This document shows positions 17,620 through 27,307 of a stretch of 64,000 nucleotides of DNA, piece by piece. Origin of the DNA: Pseudonocardia autotrophica (GTDB lineage Bacteria > Actinomycetota > Actinomycetes > Mycobacteriales > Pseudonocardiaceae); NCBI RefSeq assembly GCF_000717175.1, contig NZ_JNYD01000003.1:682001-746000 (forward strand), written 5' to 3'. The number at the start of each line of letters is the position of its first letter. Position 1 is the first letter of the stretch. The notes below the pieces were generated by a model. The model did not search any database and had not been told where the DNA came from. It was given only the letters and a program-made list of their open reading frames with translations. The position numbers and the translations under genes were made by a program.

Positions 17620-18947
17620 GCGCGCCCACCCGGAGCCCCCGCCGCCCGTCGCGGCCCTCGCGCACGGACAGCCTTGCGCCTGCGCGCGCCGCCGTCGGCC
17701 GCGGCGCCAAGGCGCTGCAGGCCTGGCTGCGCCGCCCGCTCACCTCGCTGCACCTGATCCTCGGGGTCTTCGGGCTGCTGACGATCTTCGGCCTGGTGAT
17801 GGTGCTGTCGGCGTCGTCGGTGGAGTCGTACTCCGCGGGCGGCTCGTCGTACGCGGTGTTCGTCCGCCAGCTCGGCTTCTGCGCGGCCGGGCTGGTGCTC
17901 TTCTACCTCGGGCTGCGGATCCCGCCGAAGCGGATGCGGGCCCTGGCGCCCTGGCTGCTGATCGCCGGTGTCGTCCTGCTGGTCGCGGTGCTGATCCCCG
18001 GCGTCGGCGTGGTGCGCAACGGCTCCCGCGCCTGGTTCGCGATCGGCTCCTTCTCGCTGCAGCCGTCCGAGGGCGTCAAGGTCGCGCTCACGCTCTGGGG
18101 CGCGCACGTGCTCGTCGCCCGGCGCAACGTGATGCACCGCTGGAAGCACGCGCTCAACCCGCTGGTCCCGGTCACGCTGCTGCTGCTCACCCTGCTCGTC
18201 CTCGAGCCGGACCTGGGCATGACGATCTCGCTCGGCATCGTCATGATCGCCCTGCTGTGGTTCGGCGGCGCCCCGATGAAGCTGCTCGCGGCGATCTCCG
18301 TCGGCGGGCTCGCCGGCGCGATCATCCTCGGCCTCACCGCGGGGTACCGGGTCAGCCGCATCACGGCCTTCCTCTCCTCGGACACCACCGACCCGCTCGG
18401 CCCCGCCTACCAGGCCACCCAGGCCCTCTACTCGCTGGCCGACGGCGGGCTGTTCGGCGTGGGGCTCGGCCAGGGCCGCGCCAAGTGGGACTACCTGCCC
18501 AACGCGCACAACGACTTCATCTTCGCGATCATCGGCGAGGAGCTCGGGCTGGTCGGCGCGTTCGCCGTCCTCGCGCTGTTCGCCACGCTGGCCTACACCG
18601 GCCTGCGCATCGCCAAGCGCAGCACGGACCCGTGGCTGCGGCTGGTGACCGCGGCGTCGACGACCTGGCTCGTGGTGCAGGCCGCGATCAACATCGGCTA
18701 CGTGGTGGGGCTGCTGCCGGTCACCGGGCTCCAGCTGCCGCTCATCTCCTCCGGGGGGACCTCCCTGGTCGTGACCATGTTCGTGTTCGGCATGCTGACG
18801 AACGCGGCCCGGCACGAGCCCGAGGCCGTGGCGGCGCTGCGGTCGGACGGCCAGGGCCGGATCGCCTCGTTCCTGCGGCTCCCGCTGCCGGAGCCCTACC
18901 GGGCACCCGCGCCGCGGCCGCCGGTCCAGCGCTCGGTGCGCCGCTGA
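17616..18947 (+). CDS. ftsW: FtsW, septal SEDS peptidoglycan polymerase
   Basis: SEDS-family glycosyltransferase that polymerises lipid II at the septum with PbpB. It has 443 residues, a basic cytoplasmic N-terminus and about ten membrane helices. The catalytic Asp is in LEPDLGMT, and WFAIGSFSLQPSE, NAHNDFIFAIIGEELG and the late PLISSGGTSLV are SEDS motifs. A Pro/Arg-rich tail follows. It starts at ATG 17616, overlapping the murD stop (ATGA). An 81-base gap follows before murG, and this gap is not bridged by a mini-ORF. Confidence 0.95.
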   Translation: MSAPTRSPRRPSRPSRTDSLAPARAAVGRGAKALQAWLRRPLTSLHLILGVFGLLTIFGLVMVLSASSVESYSAGGSSYAVFVRQLGFCAAGLVLFYLGLRIPPKRMRALAPWLLIAGVVLLVAVLIPGVGVVRNGSRAWFAIGSFSLQPSEGVKVALTLWGAHVLVARRNVMHRWKHALNPLVPVTLLLLTLLVLEPDLGMTISLGIVMIALLWFGGAPMKLLAAISVGGLAGAIILGLTAGYRVSRITAFLSSDTTDPLGPAYQATQALYSLADGGLFGVGLGQGRAKWDYLPNAHNDFIFAIIGEELGLVGAFAVLALFATLAYTGLRIAKRSTDPWLRLVTAASTTWLVVQAAINIGYVVGLLPVTGLQLPLISSGGTSLVVTMFVFGMLTNAARHEPEAVAALRSDGQGRIASFLRLPLPEPYRAPAPRPPVQRSVRR

Positions 18948-19028
18948 GCGGAGCGCGCCGAGCGGAGGACCGGCCCTGACCACCGGCCTCGATCAACCCG
19001 ACGACAGCAGATCCCCCGAGCGGAGACG

Positions 19029-20138
19029 ATGAGCGAGTACGGCACCCAGTTCCTGCCGCGGATGGGCCCGGGCCCGTCGGTGGTGGTCGCCGGCGGCGGC
19101 ACCGCCGGTCACATCGAGCCGGCGCTCGCCCTCGCCGACGCCGTCAAGCGGCTGCGGCCCGACGCGACGGTCACGGCCCTGGGCACGGAGAAGGGCCTCG
19201 ACACGCGGCTGATCCCGGCGCGCGGCTACCCCCTCGAGCTGATCCCTCCGGTGCCGCTCCCGCGCAAGCCGACCACGGACCTGCTCCGGCTGCCCGGCAA
19301 GGTGCGCGGCGCCGTCGCCCGGGTGCGCGAGGTGCTCACCAAGGTCGAGGCGGACGTCGTGGTGGGCTTCGGCGGGTTCGTCGCGCTGCCGGCCTACCTC
19401 GGCGCCCGCGGGCGCGTCCCGATCGTCGTGCACGAGGCCAACGCCCGCGCGGGGCTGGCCAACAAGGTGGGCGCGCGGTTCGCGGCCGCCGTCGTCGCCG
19501 CGGTGCCCGGCAGCGGCCTGCCCGACGCGCAGGTGCTCGGCATCCCGCTGCGGCACGCCGTCACCACGCTGGACCGGGCCGGGCTGCGCGCCGAGGCCCG
19601 CCGGCGGTTCGGGCTGCCCCCGAACGGCCCGGTGCTGCTGGTCTTCGGCGGCTCGCAGGGCGCCCGGTCGCTGAACGGCGCGGTGGCCCAGGCGCTGCCG
19701 GGGCTGCTGCACGAGGGGATCGGGGTGCTGCACGCGCACGGCCCGACCGGGCAGGCCGCCCCGCCGCAGCCCGGGTACGTCCCGCTGCCCTACATCGACG
19801 GCATGCACCTCGCCTACGCCGCGGCCGACGCCGTGCTCTGCCGGGCCGGCGCGATGACGGTCGCCGAGGTCTCCGCCGTCGGGCTGCCCGCGGTGTACGT
19901 GCCGCTGCCGCACGGCAACGGCGAGCAGGCCCTCAACGCCGAGCCGGTCGTCCGGGCCGGGGGCGGCGTCCTCGTGCCCGACGCCGAGCTGACCGGCGAC
20001 CGCGTGCTCGCCGAGCTGGTCCCGTGGTTCCGCGAGCCGGGCCGGCTCGCCGCCATGGGTGCCGCAGCCCGCGCCTCCGGCCACGCCGACGCCGACGAGC
20101 GGCTGGCCCAGGTGGTGTTCGGGGTGCTGGGCAGATGA
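19029..20138 (+). CDS. murG: MurG, lipid II-forming GlcNAc transferase
   Basis: Peripheral membrane GT28 enzyme transferring GlcNAc from UDP-GlcNAc to lipid I; 369 residues. The N-terminal [15 protein letters not shown] loop is the lipid I site. [36 protein letters not shown] and the UDP-binding [21 protein letters not shown] are clear. The ATG follows GCGGAGA. It ends in an AGA codon, unusual in this GC-rich sequence, that creates ATGA with its stop. Confidence 0.95.
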   Translation: MSEYGTQFLPRMGPGPSVVVAGGGTAGHIEPALALADAVKRLRPDATVTALGTEKGLDTRLIPARGYPLELIPPVPLPRKPTTDLLRLPGKVRGAVARVREVLTKVEADVVVGFGGFVALPAYLGARGRVPIVVHEANARAGLANKVGARFAAAVVAAVPGSGLPDAQVLGIPLRHAVTTLDRAGLRAEARRRFGLPPNGPVLLVFGGSQGARSLNGAVAQALPGLLHEGIGVLHAHGPTGQAAPPQPGYVPLPYIDGMHLAYAAADAVLCRAGAMTVAEVSAVGLPAVYVPLPHGNGEQALNAEPVVRAGGGVLVPDAELTGDRVLAELVPWFREPGRLAAMGAAARASGHADADERLAQVVFGVLGR

Positions 20139-20176
20139 CCGCCGACGTGCTCCTTCCCGCGGAGGCGGCATCGTGA
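20135..20176 (+). CDS. 13-codon bridging mini-ORF (murG to murC)
   Basis: Reads [13 protein letters not shown]. The ATG overlaps the murG stop (ATGA) and the TGA overlaps the murC GTG (GTGA), exactly filling the 34-base gap. The upstream codon is AGA, rare here, which suggests the ATGA is kept by selection. Confidence 0.55.
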   Translation: MTADVLLPAEAAS

Positions 20177-21612
20177 CCGTGCACAGCTCCGTCCCCGTCC
20201 TGGGGCCCCGGGTGCACCTCATCGGCATCGGCGGGGCCGGGATGAGCGGGATCGCGCGGATCCTGCTGGCCCGCGGCGTGGAGGTGTCGGGGTCCGACGC
20301 CAAGGACTCGCGCACCGTCCTCGCGCTCCGGGCGCTGGGGGCGTCGATCGCCGTCGGGCACGCCGCGGAGAACCTCGACCGGCTCGACGGGCCGCCGACC
20401 GTGGTCGTGTCGACGGCGATCCGGGAGTCCAACCCCGAGCTCGTGCGGGCGCGCGAACGCGGCCTCACCGTGGTGCACCGGGCGCAGGCCCTCGCCGCGC
20501 TCACCCAGGGCTACCGGGTCGCCGCCGTCGCGGGCACGCACGGCAAGACCTCCACGTCGTCGATGCTCACGGTCGCGCTGCAGCACTGCGGCGTGGACCC
20601 GTCGTTCGCCATCGGCGGGGACCTCACGGTCACCGGCGCCGGGGCGCACCACGGCGAGGGCGACGTCTTCGTGGTCGAGGCGGACGAGTCGGACGGTTCG
20701 TTCACGGCGTACGCGCCGCTCGTCGCGGTCGTCACCAACGTCGAGCCCGACCACCTCGACCACCACGGCGACGAGGCCGCCTACCGGGCCGTGTTCGAGG
20801 AGTTCCTCGGCCGGATCGCGCCCGGTGGCACGCTCGTGACCTGTGCCGACGACGAGGGTGCCGAGCGGCTGGCGGTGCTCGCCGAGGCCGGCGGGGTCCC
20901 CGTCCGCCGGTACGGGCGCACCGCCACCGGCCCCGAGGACGCCGTCCTGCTCGACTTCACGCCGGAGGGCTCCGGCTCGCGGGTGCGGGCCCGGCACGCC
21001 GGCGTGGAGCGGGAGCTGCGGCTGGCCGTGCCCGGCGAGCACATGGCGCTCAACGCCCTCGGCGCGCTGCTGGGCGGGGTCGCGCTGGGCGCGCCCGTCC
21101 TCGGCCTGGTCGAGGGGCTGGCCGTGTTCGACGGCGTCCGGCGCCGGTTCGAGTACAAGGGCCGCGCCGGCGGAGTGGCCGTCTACGACGACTACGCCCA
21201 CCACCCCACCGAGGTCGCCGCCACCCTGCGCGCGGCCCGCGAGGTGCAGCCCCCGGTGGGCGGGCCCGGACAGCGCGGCCGGGTCATCGTGGCGTTCCAG
21301 CCGCACCTCTACTCCCGCACGCGGACCTTCGCCGAGGACTTCGGGCGGTCCCTCGCCCTCGCCGACGAGGTCGTGGTGCTCGACGTCTACGGCGCCCGGG
21401 AGGACCCCGAGCCGGGCGTGAGCGGCGCCCTGGTCGCCGACGCCGTGCCGCTGCCGGCCGAGCAGGTGCACTTCGTCCCGGCGTGGGGGGACGTGCCGAG
21501 CGTGCTCGCCGGCCTGGCCCGCCCCGGTGACCTGGTCCTCACGATGGGCGCCGGCGACGTCACCGTGCTCGGCCCCGAGATCCTCCTCGAGCTGGACCGG
21601 GCCGCGACGTGA
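20173..21612 (+). CDS. murC: MurC, UDP-MurNAc:L-alanine ligase
   Basis: Cytosolic ligase catalysing the first peptide addition to UDP-MurNAc; 479 residues. It begins with the glycine-rich HLIGIGGAGMSGIARILL. P-loop K125 is in GTHGKTSTSSM, and VEADESDGSF, NVEPDHLDHHG, DDYAHHPTEV and FQPHLYSRT are family motifs. GTG 20173 has GGAGG seven bases upstream. The stop overlaps ftsQ (GTGA). Confidence 0.95.
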   Translation: MTVHSSVPVLGPRVHLIGIGGAGMSGIARILLARGVEVSGSDAKDSRTVLALRALGASIAVGHAAENLDRLDGPPTVVVSTAIRESNPELVRARERGLTVVHRAQALAALTQGYRVAAVAGTHGKTSTSSMLTVALQHCGVDPSFAIGGDLTVTGAGAHHGEGDVFVVEADESDGSFTAYAPLVAVVTNVEPDHLDHHGDEAAYRAVFEEFLGRIAPGGTLVTCADDEGAERLAVLAEAGGVPVRRYGRTATGPEDAVLLDFTPEGSGSRVRARHAGVERELRLAVPGEHMALNALGALLGGVALGAPVLGLVEGLAVFDGVRRRFEYKGRAGGVAVYDDYAHHPTEVAATLRAAREVQPPVGGPGQRGRVIVAFQPHLYSRTRTFAEDFGRSLALADEVVVLDVYGAREDPEPGVSGALVADAVPLPAEQVHFVPAWGDVPSVLAGLARPGDLVLTMGAGDVTVLGPEILLELDRAAT

Positions 21613-22601
21613 CCCGGCCCTCCTCCACCCGGCGTGGGCGCCGGTCGTCGGACCGCTCGGCCGAGCGGGCCGCCGACCGCTCCGCCGACCGCTCCGCCGA
21701 CCGCTCCGCCGACCGCTCCGCCGACCGCATGCCCGCGCGTCCGGCCGCCGCCGAGCGCGCCCGCCGCATCCGCGAGGAGCGGGCGGCGCAGCGGGGCCGG
21801 CTGCTGCCGCAGCAGCGGCGGGTGGAGGAGAAGCGGGCGCGGAGGACGGCGCGCCGGTCGGCCCGGAAGTCGACGAAGGCGGCCCGGAAGGCGGCCCGGC
21901 CCGTCGACCGGCGGTTCCGGGTACGGCGGCGGGTGGCGCTGACCCTGCTCGTCCTGGTGCTGCTGGCCGCGCTCGGGGTGGGGTCGTGGCTGCTGCTCGC
22001 CCGCTCCGGGCTGGCCGACGTCGAGACCGTCGAGGTCACCGGCACGCTCACCGTGTCCCGGGACGCGGTGCTCGGCGCCGCGGCCGTCGAGACCGGGGGC
22101 CCGCTCGTCGAGGTCGACACGAAGGCCGTGGCCGGGCGGGTCGCCCGGCTGCCCGGGGTCGGCTCGGTGCAGGTCAGCCGCGGCTGGCCGCACACCGTCG
22201 AGATCGCCGTCGTCGAGCGGACGGCGGTGGCGCTGGCGCGGACCCCGCAGGGCGTCACGCTGGTCGACGCCACCGGCGTCGCCTACCAGAAGGCGCCGGA
22301 GGTGCCGCCGGCGCTGCCCATGCTGGGCTTCGGCGCCGTCGGGCCGGACGACCCGTCGACCAGGGCGGCCCTCGCCGTCCTCGAGGCGCTGCCGCCGGAC
22401 CTCCGGGGGCAGGTCACCACGATCGACGTCGACAACGCGGCCACCGAGCCCACCGTCCGGCTCGGGCTGGGGGAGCGGCAGGTGCTGTTCGGCTCCACCG
22501 AGCGCGCGGACCGGAAGATCGCCGTGCTGGTGCCGCTGCTGACCCAGGAGGGCTCGGTCTACGACGTCTCGAGCCCGGAGCTCCCGACCGTCACGCGCTG
22601 A
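21609..22601 (+). CDS. ftsQ: FtsQ/DivIB cell division protein
   Basis: Bitopic divisome protein of 330 residues. It has a long, strongly basic cytoplasmic N-terminus, a membrane helix at about 110-130, a POTRA domain ([13 protein letters not shown] through [21 protein letters not shown]) and the FtsQ beta domain. Near the N-terminus four 12-base repeats encode ADRS units. GTG 21609 overlaps the murC stop (GTGA). Confidence 0.92.
   Translation: MTRPSSTRRGRRSSDRSAERAADRSADRSADRSADRSADRMPARPAAAERARRIREERAAQRGRLLPQQRRVEEKRARRTARRSARKSTKAARKAARPVDRRFRVRRRVALTLLVLVLLAALGVGSWLLLARSGLADVETVEVTGTLTVSRDAVLGAAAVETGGPLVEVDTKAVAGRVARLPGVGSVQVSRGWPHTVEIAVVERTAVALARTPQGVTLVDATGVAYQKAPEVPPALPMLGFGAVGPDDPSTRAALAVLEALPPDLRGQVTTIDVDNAATEPTVRLGLGERQVLFGSTERADRKIAVLVPLLTQEGSVYDVSSPELPTVTR
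21672..21728 (+). repeat. 12-base tandem repeat in ftsQ
   Basis: Four perfect GCCGACCGCTCC units plus a partial, encoding ADRS repeats in the cytoplasmic tail. Copy number could vary without frame loss. Confidence 0.95.
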
Positions 22602-22845
22602 CCCGCCGTTCCTGAGACATCCGCTGCTCCGTCCGGACCAGTGCGTCGCTGTCCGTCAGGCCGGACGGACGCTGGGTCACGAGCAGGTCACGGATAGTCG
22701 CTCCCACACCATCGAGGTGTTGCCGACGCGCGGCGCGCCTGCTGGACCGTGCCCCCTCCTCGGACCTAGCGTTCGATCGCGAACGGCCCGGACAGACCTG
22801 CTGGACGGAGCTGACCCGGACCCGAGCAACCGAGAGGTGCCGCGC
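22602..22845 (+). promoter_or_regulatory. ftsZ upstream region
   Basis: The 244 bases contain a small hairpin just after ftsQ (22651-22657 with 22664-22670). They also hold a promoter candidate TGGACC-N18-TAGCGT (22743-22772) and a CGTTCG-N4-CGAACG inverted repeat (22770-22785) straddling the predicted start of transcription, which could be an operator. Extra transcription of ftsZ relative to upstream genes is expected. Confidence 0.45.
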
Positions 22846-24249
22846 ATGACGCCCCCGCACAACTACCTGGCCGTGATCAAGGTGGTCGGCATCGGTGGCG
22901 GCGGCGTGAACGCCGTCAACCGCATGATCGAGGTCGGCCTCAAGGGCGTCGAGTTCATCGCGGTGAACACCGACGCGCAGGCCCTCCTCATGTCCGACGC
23001 GGACGTGAAGCTCGACATCGGGCGCGAGCTGACCCGTGGCCTCGGCGCGGGCGCCAACCCCGAGGTCGGCCGGAAGGCCGCCGAGGACCACCGCGAGGAG
23101 ATCGAGGAGGTCCTCAAGGGGGCCGACATGGTCTTCGTGACCGCCGGCGAGGGCGGCGGGACGGGCACCGGCGGCGCGCCGGTCGTCGCGTCCATCGCCC
23201 GCAAGCTCGGCGCGCTCACCATCGGCGTGGTCACCCGTCCCTTCACCTTCGAGGGGCGCCGGCGCGCCGGCCAGGCGGAGGACGGGATCACCCAGCTCCG
23301 CAACGAGTGCGACACCCTGATCGTCATCCCCAACGACCGGCTGCTGCAGCTCGGCGACGTCGGCGTCTCCCTCATGGACGCCTTCCGCTCCGCCGACGAG
23401 GTGCTGCTGTCCGGTGTCCAGGGCATCACGAACCTGATCACCACCCCCGGCCTGATCAACCTGGACTTCGCCGACGTCAAGTCGGTCATGTCCGGCGCGG
23501 GTTCCGCCTTGATGGGCATCGGGTCGGCCAGGGGGGAGGGCAGGGCCGTGCAGGCCGCGGGCAAGGCGATCAACTCGCCGTTGCTGGAGGCGTCGATGGA
23601 CGGCGCCCAGGGCGTGCTGCTGTCGATCGCGGGCGGCTCCGACCTCGGACTGTTCGAGATCAACGAGGCCGCGTCGCTGGTCCAGGAGGCCGCGCACCCC
23701 GAGGCCAACATCATCTTCGGCACGGTGATCGACGACTCCCTCGGCGACGAGGTGCGCATCACGGTGATAGCGGCCGGGTTCGAGGGCGGCACGCCCACGC
23801 ACAAGAAGCTGGAGCCCTCCGCCTTCCGCTCGGCCGAGCCCGCCGCCCCGGTGGCCGCCGCGCCGCCCCCGGCCCCCGCGCCGCCGGTGCCGCAGACCCC
23901 GCCGCCCGTGGCGGGGAACACCGGCAACGGGCACACCGGCTACTCGGCGGGCTCGTCGACGGCGTTCGGGTCCGGTGCGAACCAGAGCGGGACGCTCCCG
24001 CCCGTCGCCCCGTACTCGCCGCCGGCGCCCCGGCAGCCCGAGGTGGCCCGGCAGAACCCGGCCATGACCGAGCTGGGCGGGCCGGTCGGTGAGGGCCCGG
24101 TGTCCTCCCCGTCGGGCGCCCACGCCCAGCCCGACCCGGCCCCGGCGCCGACCCCGTCCCCCTCGTCCTCCGCCGCCCCCGCGGCCGCGGAGAGCCGGGA
24201 CACGGAGGTCGACGACGACGTCGACGTCCCGCCCTTCATGCGCCGCTGA
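22846..24249 (+). CDS. ftsZ: FtsZ, division tubulin
   Basis: GTPase that polymerises into the Z ring; 467 residues. The tubulin signature GGGTGTG is at residues 103-109, and [17 protein letters not shown] and the T7 loop NLDFADV are intact. A Pro/Ala-rich linker from about residue 325 leads to the acidic C-terminal peptide ending [12 protein letters not shown], identical in style to the actinobacterial docking peptide for SepF and FtsW. The start is ATG 22846 with GAGAGG before it. Confidence 0.97.
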   Translation: MTPPHNYLAVIKVVGIGGGGVNAVNRMIEVGLKGVEFIAVNTDAQALLMSDADVKLDIGRELTRGLGAGANPEVGRKAAEDHREEIEEVLKGADMVFVTAGEGGGTGTGGAPVVASIARKLGALTIGVVTRPFTFEGRRRAGQAEDGITQLRNECDTLIVIPNDRLLQLGDVGVSLMDAFRSADEVLLSGVQGITNLITTPGLINLDFADVKSVMSGAGSALMGIGSARGEGRAVQAAGKAINSPLLEASMDGAQGVLLSIAGGSDLGLFEINEAASLVQEAAHPEANIIFGTVIDDSLGDEVRITVIAAGFEGGTPTHKKLEPSAFRSAEPAAPVAAAPPPAPAPPVPQTPPPVAGNTGNGHTGYSAGSSTAFGSGANQSGTLPPVAPYSPPAPRQPEVARQNPAMTELGGPVGEGPVSSPSGAHAQPDPAPAPTPSPSSSAAPAAAESRDTEVDDDVDVPPFMRR

Positions 24250-24549
24250 GCTCCGACAGCCACGGACGGGGTGCCGGCCAGGCACAACTGCCGAGGCCCG
24301 GTACACCCGTCGCGGTGCGGCCTCACACCCTCGAGGTCGCTGCCACATCCGGTCGACTGGGGGTGGCGCGCTTCGGCGGGTGTACGCGCTCGCCGGGTGC
24401 CGGGGCCGATCGGTTGTCCCGCCCGACCCGCAGGCGCCGAACCATCCGCCCGCACCACCATCCGCCCGCCGCACACCATCTGCGGCGGTTGTGCGGGGAG
24501 GGCGACGCGGTGTGTGAGGGGGCGCTCGCGGCGTGGTTAGGGTCGTGGG
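24250..24549 (+). promoter_or_regulatory. ftsZ-pgeF spacer with leaderless pgeF promoter
   Basis: 300 bases without a gene. A -10 box TAGGGT (24538-24543) lies 6 bases before the pgeF GTG, so pgeF is probably leaderless and separately transcribed. CACACC (24324, 24472) and GGTGTG (24509) recur here, as in the 38317-38699 spacer. No clear terminator after ftsZ. Confidence 0.5.
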
Positions 24550-25284
24550 GTGAGTGAGACGGCGCAGCGCGCGCGGGTCCGCAGGGTCGTGACCACCCGG
24601 GCGGGGGGCCGGTCCGCCGCCCCGTTCGACAGCTTCAACCTGTCCCGCGCGGTGGGCGACGACCCCGCCGCCGTCGACGCCAACCGCTACCGGCTCACGC
24701 GCGAGCTGGGCCTGCGCGGCACCGTGTTCCTGAACCAGGTGCACGGCACGCGCGTCGTGACGGTCACCGAGCCGCCGCGGCGCAGCGCACCGGACGTCCC
24801 GGAGACCGACGCCGCCGTCACCGCCGTCCCCGGGATCGGGCTCGCGGTGCTCGCGGCGGACTGCACCCCCGTCCTGCTGTCGGACCCGAAGGCCGGCGTC
24901 GTCGGCGCGGCGCACGCCGGGCGGGTCGGGGCGGCCGCGGGGGTGGTGCCCGCGACCGTGGCCGCCATGCAGGAGCTGGGCGCGGCCGTCGAGGACATCG
25001 AGGTGCTGCTCGGCCCGGCGGTGTGCGGGCTCTGCTACGAGGTGCCCGCGGAGATGCGCGCGGAGGTCGAGGGCGCGCTGCCCGGCAGCGCGGCGGAGAC
25101 CCGCCGGGGCATGCCGTCGGTCGACGTCCGCGCCGGGCTCCACCGCCAGCTGGCCGGGCTCGGCGTCACCAAGGTCGGCGTGGACCCGCGCTGCACCCTC
25201 GAGGACCCGGCCCTGTTCAGCCACCGGCGGGACCAGCGGACCGGGCGCCTCGCCGGCGTCGTCTGGCTCGACGCGGGCGTCTGA
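24550..25284 (+). CDS. pgeF: PgeF/YfiH-family peptidoglycan editing factor (laccase domain)
   Basis: Member of the YfiH/YlmD family, whose E. coli member corrects wrongly built UDP-MurNAc-L-Ser peptides and which also shows purine nucleoside phosphorylase-type activity. It has 244 residues. The metal site is visible as H65 (QVHGTRVV), C105 (AADCTPVLL) and H122 (AAHAGRVG). The usual AGWRG loop after the last His is AGRVG here. A further conserved CGLCYEVP and the late FSHRRDQRTGR are present. The position behind ftsZ is standard in actinobacteria. Confidence 0.9.
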   Translation: MSETAQRARVRRVVTTRAGGRSAAPFDSFNLSRAVGDDPAAVDANRYRLTRELGLRGTVFLNQVHGTRVVTVTEPPRRSAPDVPETDAAVTAVPGIGLAVLAADCTPVLLSDPKAGVVGAAHAGRVGAAAGVVPATVAAMQELGAAVEDIEVLLGPAVCGLCYEVPAEMRAEVEGALPGSAAETRRGMPSVDVRAGLHRQLAGLGVTKVGVDPRCTLEDPALFSHRRDQRTGRLAGVVWLDAGV

Positions 25285-25406
25285 GGCCGCGCCACCCCGG
25301 GCCGGGAGGACACGAACTGACCCAGGGGACGTTCGGGAGACATCACGGTTGCGTGACGCTCGCGACACCACCCCTTCGGCTCGCGGGTCCCGGCGGACAC
25401 GTTCCG

Positions 25407-25412
25407 TAAGGT
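25407..25412 (+). promoter_or_regulatory. -10 box of yggS, leaderless start
   Basis: TAAGGT ends 7 bases before GTG 25420. No ribosome site precedes the start. Confidence 0.5.
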
Positions 25413-25419
25413 TCGCCGG

Positions 25420-26163
25420 GTGACCCAGGAGGCCTCCCCGGAACGGCGCGCCGAGCTCGAGCGGCGCCTCGGGGAGGTGCGCGCCCGGATCGCGAAGGCC
25501 TGCGCCGCGGCCGGACGCGACCCGGACGAGGTGGAGCTGCTCGCGGTCACCAAGACGATCTCCGCGGCGGACGTCGCGGCGCTGGTCGACCTCGGGCTCG
25601 TCGCGTTCGGTGAGAACCGCGCCCAGGAGGCGGCCGCCAAGGTCGAACAGCTCCGCGCCCTGCGGCCCGACGCGCCGCTGCGGTGGCACTTCGTCGGCGG
25701 GCTGCAGCGGAACAAGGCGAAGCTGGTGGTCCCGTGGGTGACACGGGTCGAGAGCGTGGACTCGGCCCGGTTGGCCGCCGCGCTCGACAAGGCGGTGCTC
25801 CGGGCGCTCGACGAGGGCGTCCGGACGGAGCCGCTGCCGGTCCTCGTCCAGTACAGCGTGGACGGTGACCCGGACCGCGGCGGCGTGCCCGACGACGGCC
25901 TGCTCGCGCTCGCGGACCAGGTCGCGGGGGCATCCGGGCTCGTCCTCGACGGACTGATGAGCGTCGCCCCGCTGGGTGCCGACGTCGAGGAGTCGTTTGC
26001 CGCGATCGAGGCGGCGGGTAGGCGGGTGCGGTCCTCGCACCCCGGCGCGACCGTGCTGTCGGCCGGGATGAGCGGGGACCTGGAGGTGGCGATCCGTCAC
26101 GGTTCGACGGTCGCGCGTGTCGGAACGGCCCTTGTGGGGGACCGGACGTTAACCTCCCGGTGA
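25420..26163 (+). CDS. YggS/PLPBP-family pyridoxal phosphate homeostasis protein
   Basis: Cytosolic PLP-binding protein of the YggS family, thought to store and deliver PLP and keep B6 and amino acid pools balanced. It has 247 residues. The lysine that binds PLP is K45 in [35 protein letters not shown] and the phosphate-site [27 protein letters not shown] are all present. The GTG start fits a leaderless -10 box. Its stop overlaps a GTG (26160) in frame with sepF. Confidence 0.92.
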   Translation: MTQEASPERRAELERRLGEVRARIAKACAAAGRDPDEVELLAVTKTISAADVAALVDLGLVAFGENRAQEAAAKVEQLRALRPDAPLRWHFVGGLQRNKAKLVVPWVTRVESVDSARLAAALDKAVLRALDEGVRTEPLPVLVQYSVDGDPDRGGVPDDGLLALADQVAGASGLVLDGLMSVAPLGADVEESFAAIEAAGRRVRSSHPGATVLSAGMSGDLEVAIRHGSTVARVGTALVGDRTLTSR

Positions 26164-26219
26164 CTGCCCGGTCCGCGGGGGCGGACCGGCATCGGGGGCG
26201 TCGAGGATTGGGAGCACGG

Positions 26220-26957
26220 ATGAGTGCGATGTACCGGCTCAAGGCCTACTTCGGCATGGTGCCCGCCGAGGAGATGGACTACGCCGACGAGCCGGCGGCC
26301 TTCGCCGATCCGCGCCGCTCGCCCCGCGCCCGGGCCGACCGCTGGTCGGATCCGGACGACCGCTTCGACGACGCGCCGGACCCCCGCGGCGGCTACGCCG
26401 AGTACGACGCGGGCCGCGACGAGCGCCCCCTGGACGACTGGAACCACCGGTCGGCGCGCGAGGCGCCCCGCCCGGCGCGGGTCCCGCGGGAACCCGTGCG
26501 CGCCTCCGCTGGACTGACCGGCGCAGCGAGTGGCGGCCTTTCGGCCTCGTCCCCGGCGACCCGCGGCGCCCTGGCCGTGGACCGCGAGGAGTCCGTGCTG
26601 CGCGCCGCCCCCGAGCCGCCGGCGCCGGTCGCGGCGCCCTCCTCGGTGCCCGAGCAGCGGGACCGCGGCGCGGCCGCCCTGGCGCGCATCACGACCCTGC
26701 AGCCGAGCAGCTTCACCGAGGCCCGCACGATCGGCGAGCGGTACCGCGACGGCGTGCCCGTGATCATCAACCTGACCGACCTCGACGAGGCCGCCGCGCG
26801 CCGCCTGGTGGACTTCGCCGCTGGTCTGGCGTTCGCGCTGCGCGGTTCCATCGACAAGGTGACCAGCCGCGTGTTCCTCCTGACGCCCGCCGACGTCGAG
26901 GTCTCGGCCGACGACGCCCGCAGGCTCGCAGAGCGGGGCCTCTTCCGACAGGATTAG
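26220..26957 (+). CDS. sepF: SepF, FtsZ membrane anchor
   Basis: Main membrane anchor of the Z ring in actinobacteria; 245 residues. The N-terminus [13 protein letters not shown] is the amphipathic lipid-binding helix, followed by a long acidic/Arg-rich linker. The C-terminal SepF domain includes [18 protein letters not shown] and [23 protein letters not shown] 26220 with GGGAG upstream gives the standard start. An in-frame GTG at 26160 overlaps the yggS stop (GTGA) and would add 20 residues. The linker contains a Gly/Ser/Ala stretch (about residues 98-115) that looks inserted. Confidence 0.93.
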   Translation: MSAMYRLKAYFGMVPAEEMDYADEPAAFADPRRSPRARADRWSDPDDRFDDAPDPRGGYAEYDAGRDERPLDDWNHRSAREAPRPARVPREPVRASAGLTGAASGGLSASSPATRGALAVDREESVLRAAPEPPAPVAAPSSVPEQRDRGAAALARITTLQPSSFTEARTIGERYRDGVPVIINLTDLDEAAARRLVDFAAGLAFALRGSIDKVTSRVFLLTPADVEVSADDARRLAERGLFRQD

Positions 26958-26960
26958 GGC

Positions 26961-27254
26961 GTGCCGATCGCCCTCCAGTTCGTCATCTACTACATCCTGT
27001 TCTTCTTCTGGCTCCTGCTCGTCGCGCGCATCGTGGTGGAGCTGGTGCACTCCTTCGCGCGCGAGTGGGTGCCCGCCGGGCGTCCGGCCGCGGCCCTCGA
27101 GATGGTGTTCAGCGTCACCGACCCGCCCGTGAAGTTGTTGCGGAGAGTGATCCCCGTCGTCCGGATCGGGGGCGTCGGACTGGACCTCTCGATTATGGTT
27201 CTGCTGCTGGTGGTGTTCATACTGATGAGCATTGCCAGACCGGCGGTGGCGTGA
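26961..27254 (+). CDS. YggT-family membrane protein
   Basis: Small two-helix membrane protein of 97 residues. The hydrophobic segments are IALQFVIYYILFFFWLLLVA and the C-terminal LSIMVLLLVVFILMSIA, with the conserved VFSVTDPPVKLLRRVIPVVRIGGVGLDLS between them. The function is unknown, but its place between sepF and wag31 is conserved in actinobacteria and suggests a part in division or polar growth. It starts 3 bases after sepF. A mini-ORF overlapping its stop (GTGA at 27251) ends 9 bases before wag31. Confidence 0.9.
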   Translation: MPIALQFVIYYILFFFWLLLVARIVVELVHSFAREWVPAGRPAAALEMVFSVTDPPVKLLRRVIPVVRIGGVGLDLSIMVLLLVVFILMSIARPAVA

Positions 27255-27307
27255 GCCCCAGTCACCCGCCAGCCGGTTTGCCGCCGAGGACTGCATGAGG
27301 TGATCCG

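Noticed and set aside
22770..22785. LexA (SOS) box before ftsZ
   Set aside because: Arms are CGTTCG-N4-CGAACG, the reverse of the GAAC-N4-GTTC core needed for LexA.
22591..26100. 1169-codon open frame on the minus strand opposite ftsZ, pgeF and yggS
   Set aside because: It is antisense to clearly identified genes. High GC makes such frames common, and its translation has no recognisable motif.
27251..27298. Further bridging mini-ORF between yggT and wag31
   Set aside because: It begins on the yggT stop (GTGA) but ends 9 bases short of the wag31 ATG, so it does not meet the exact-bridge criterion.
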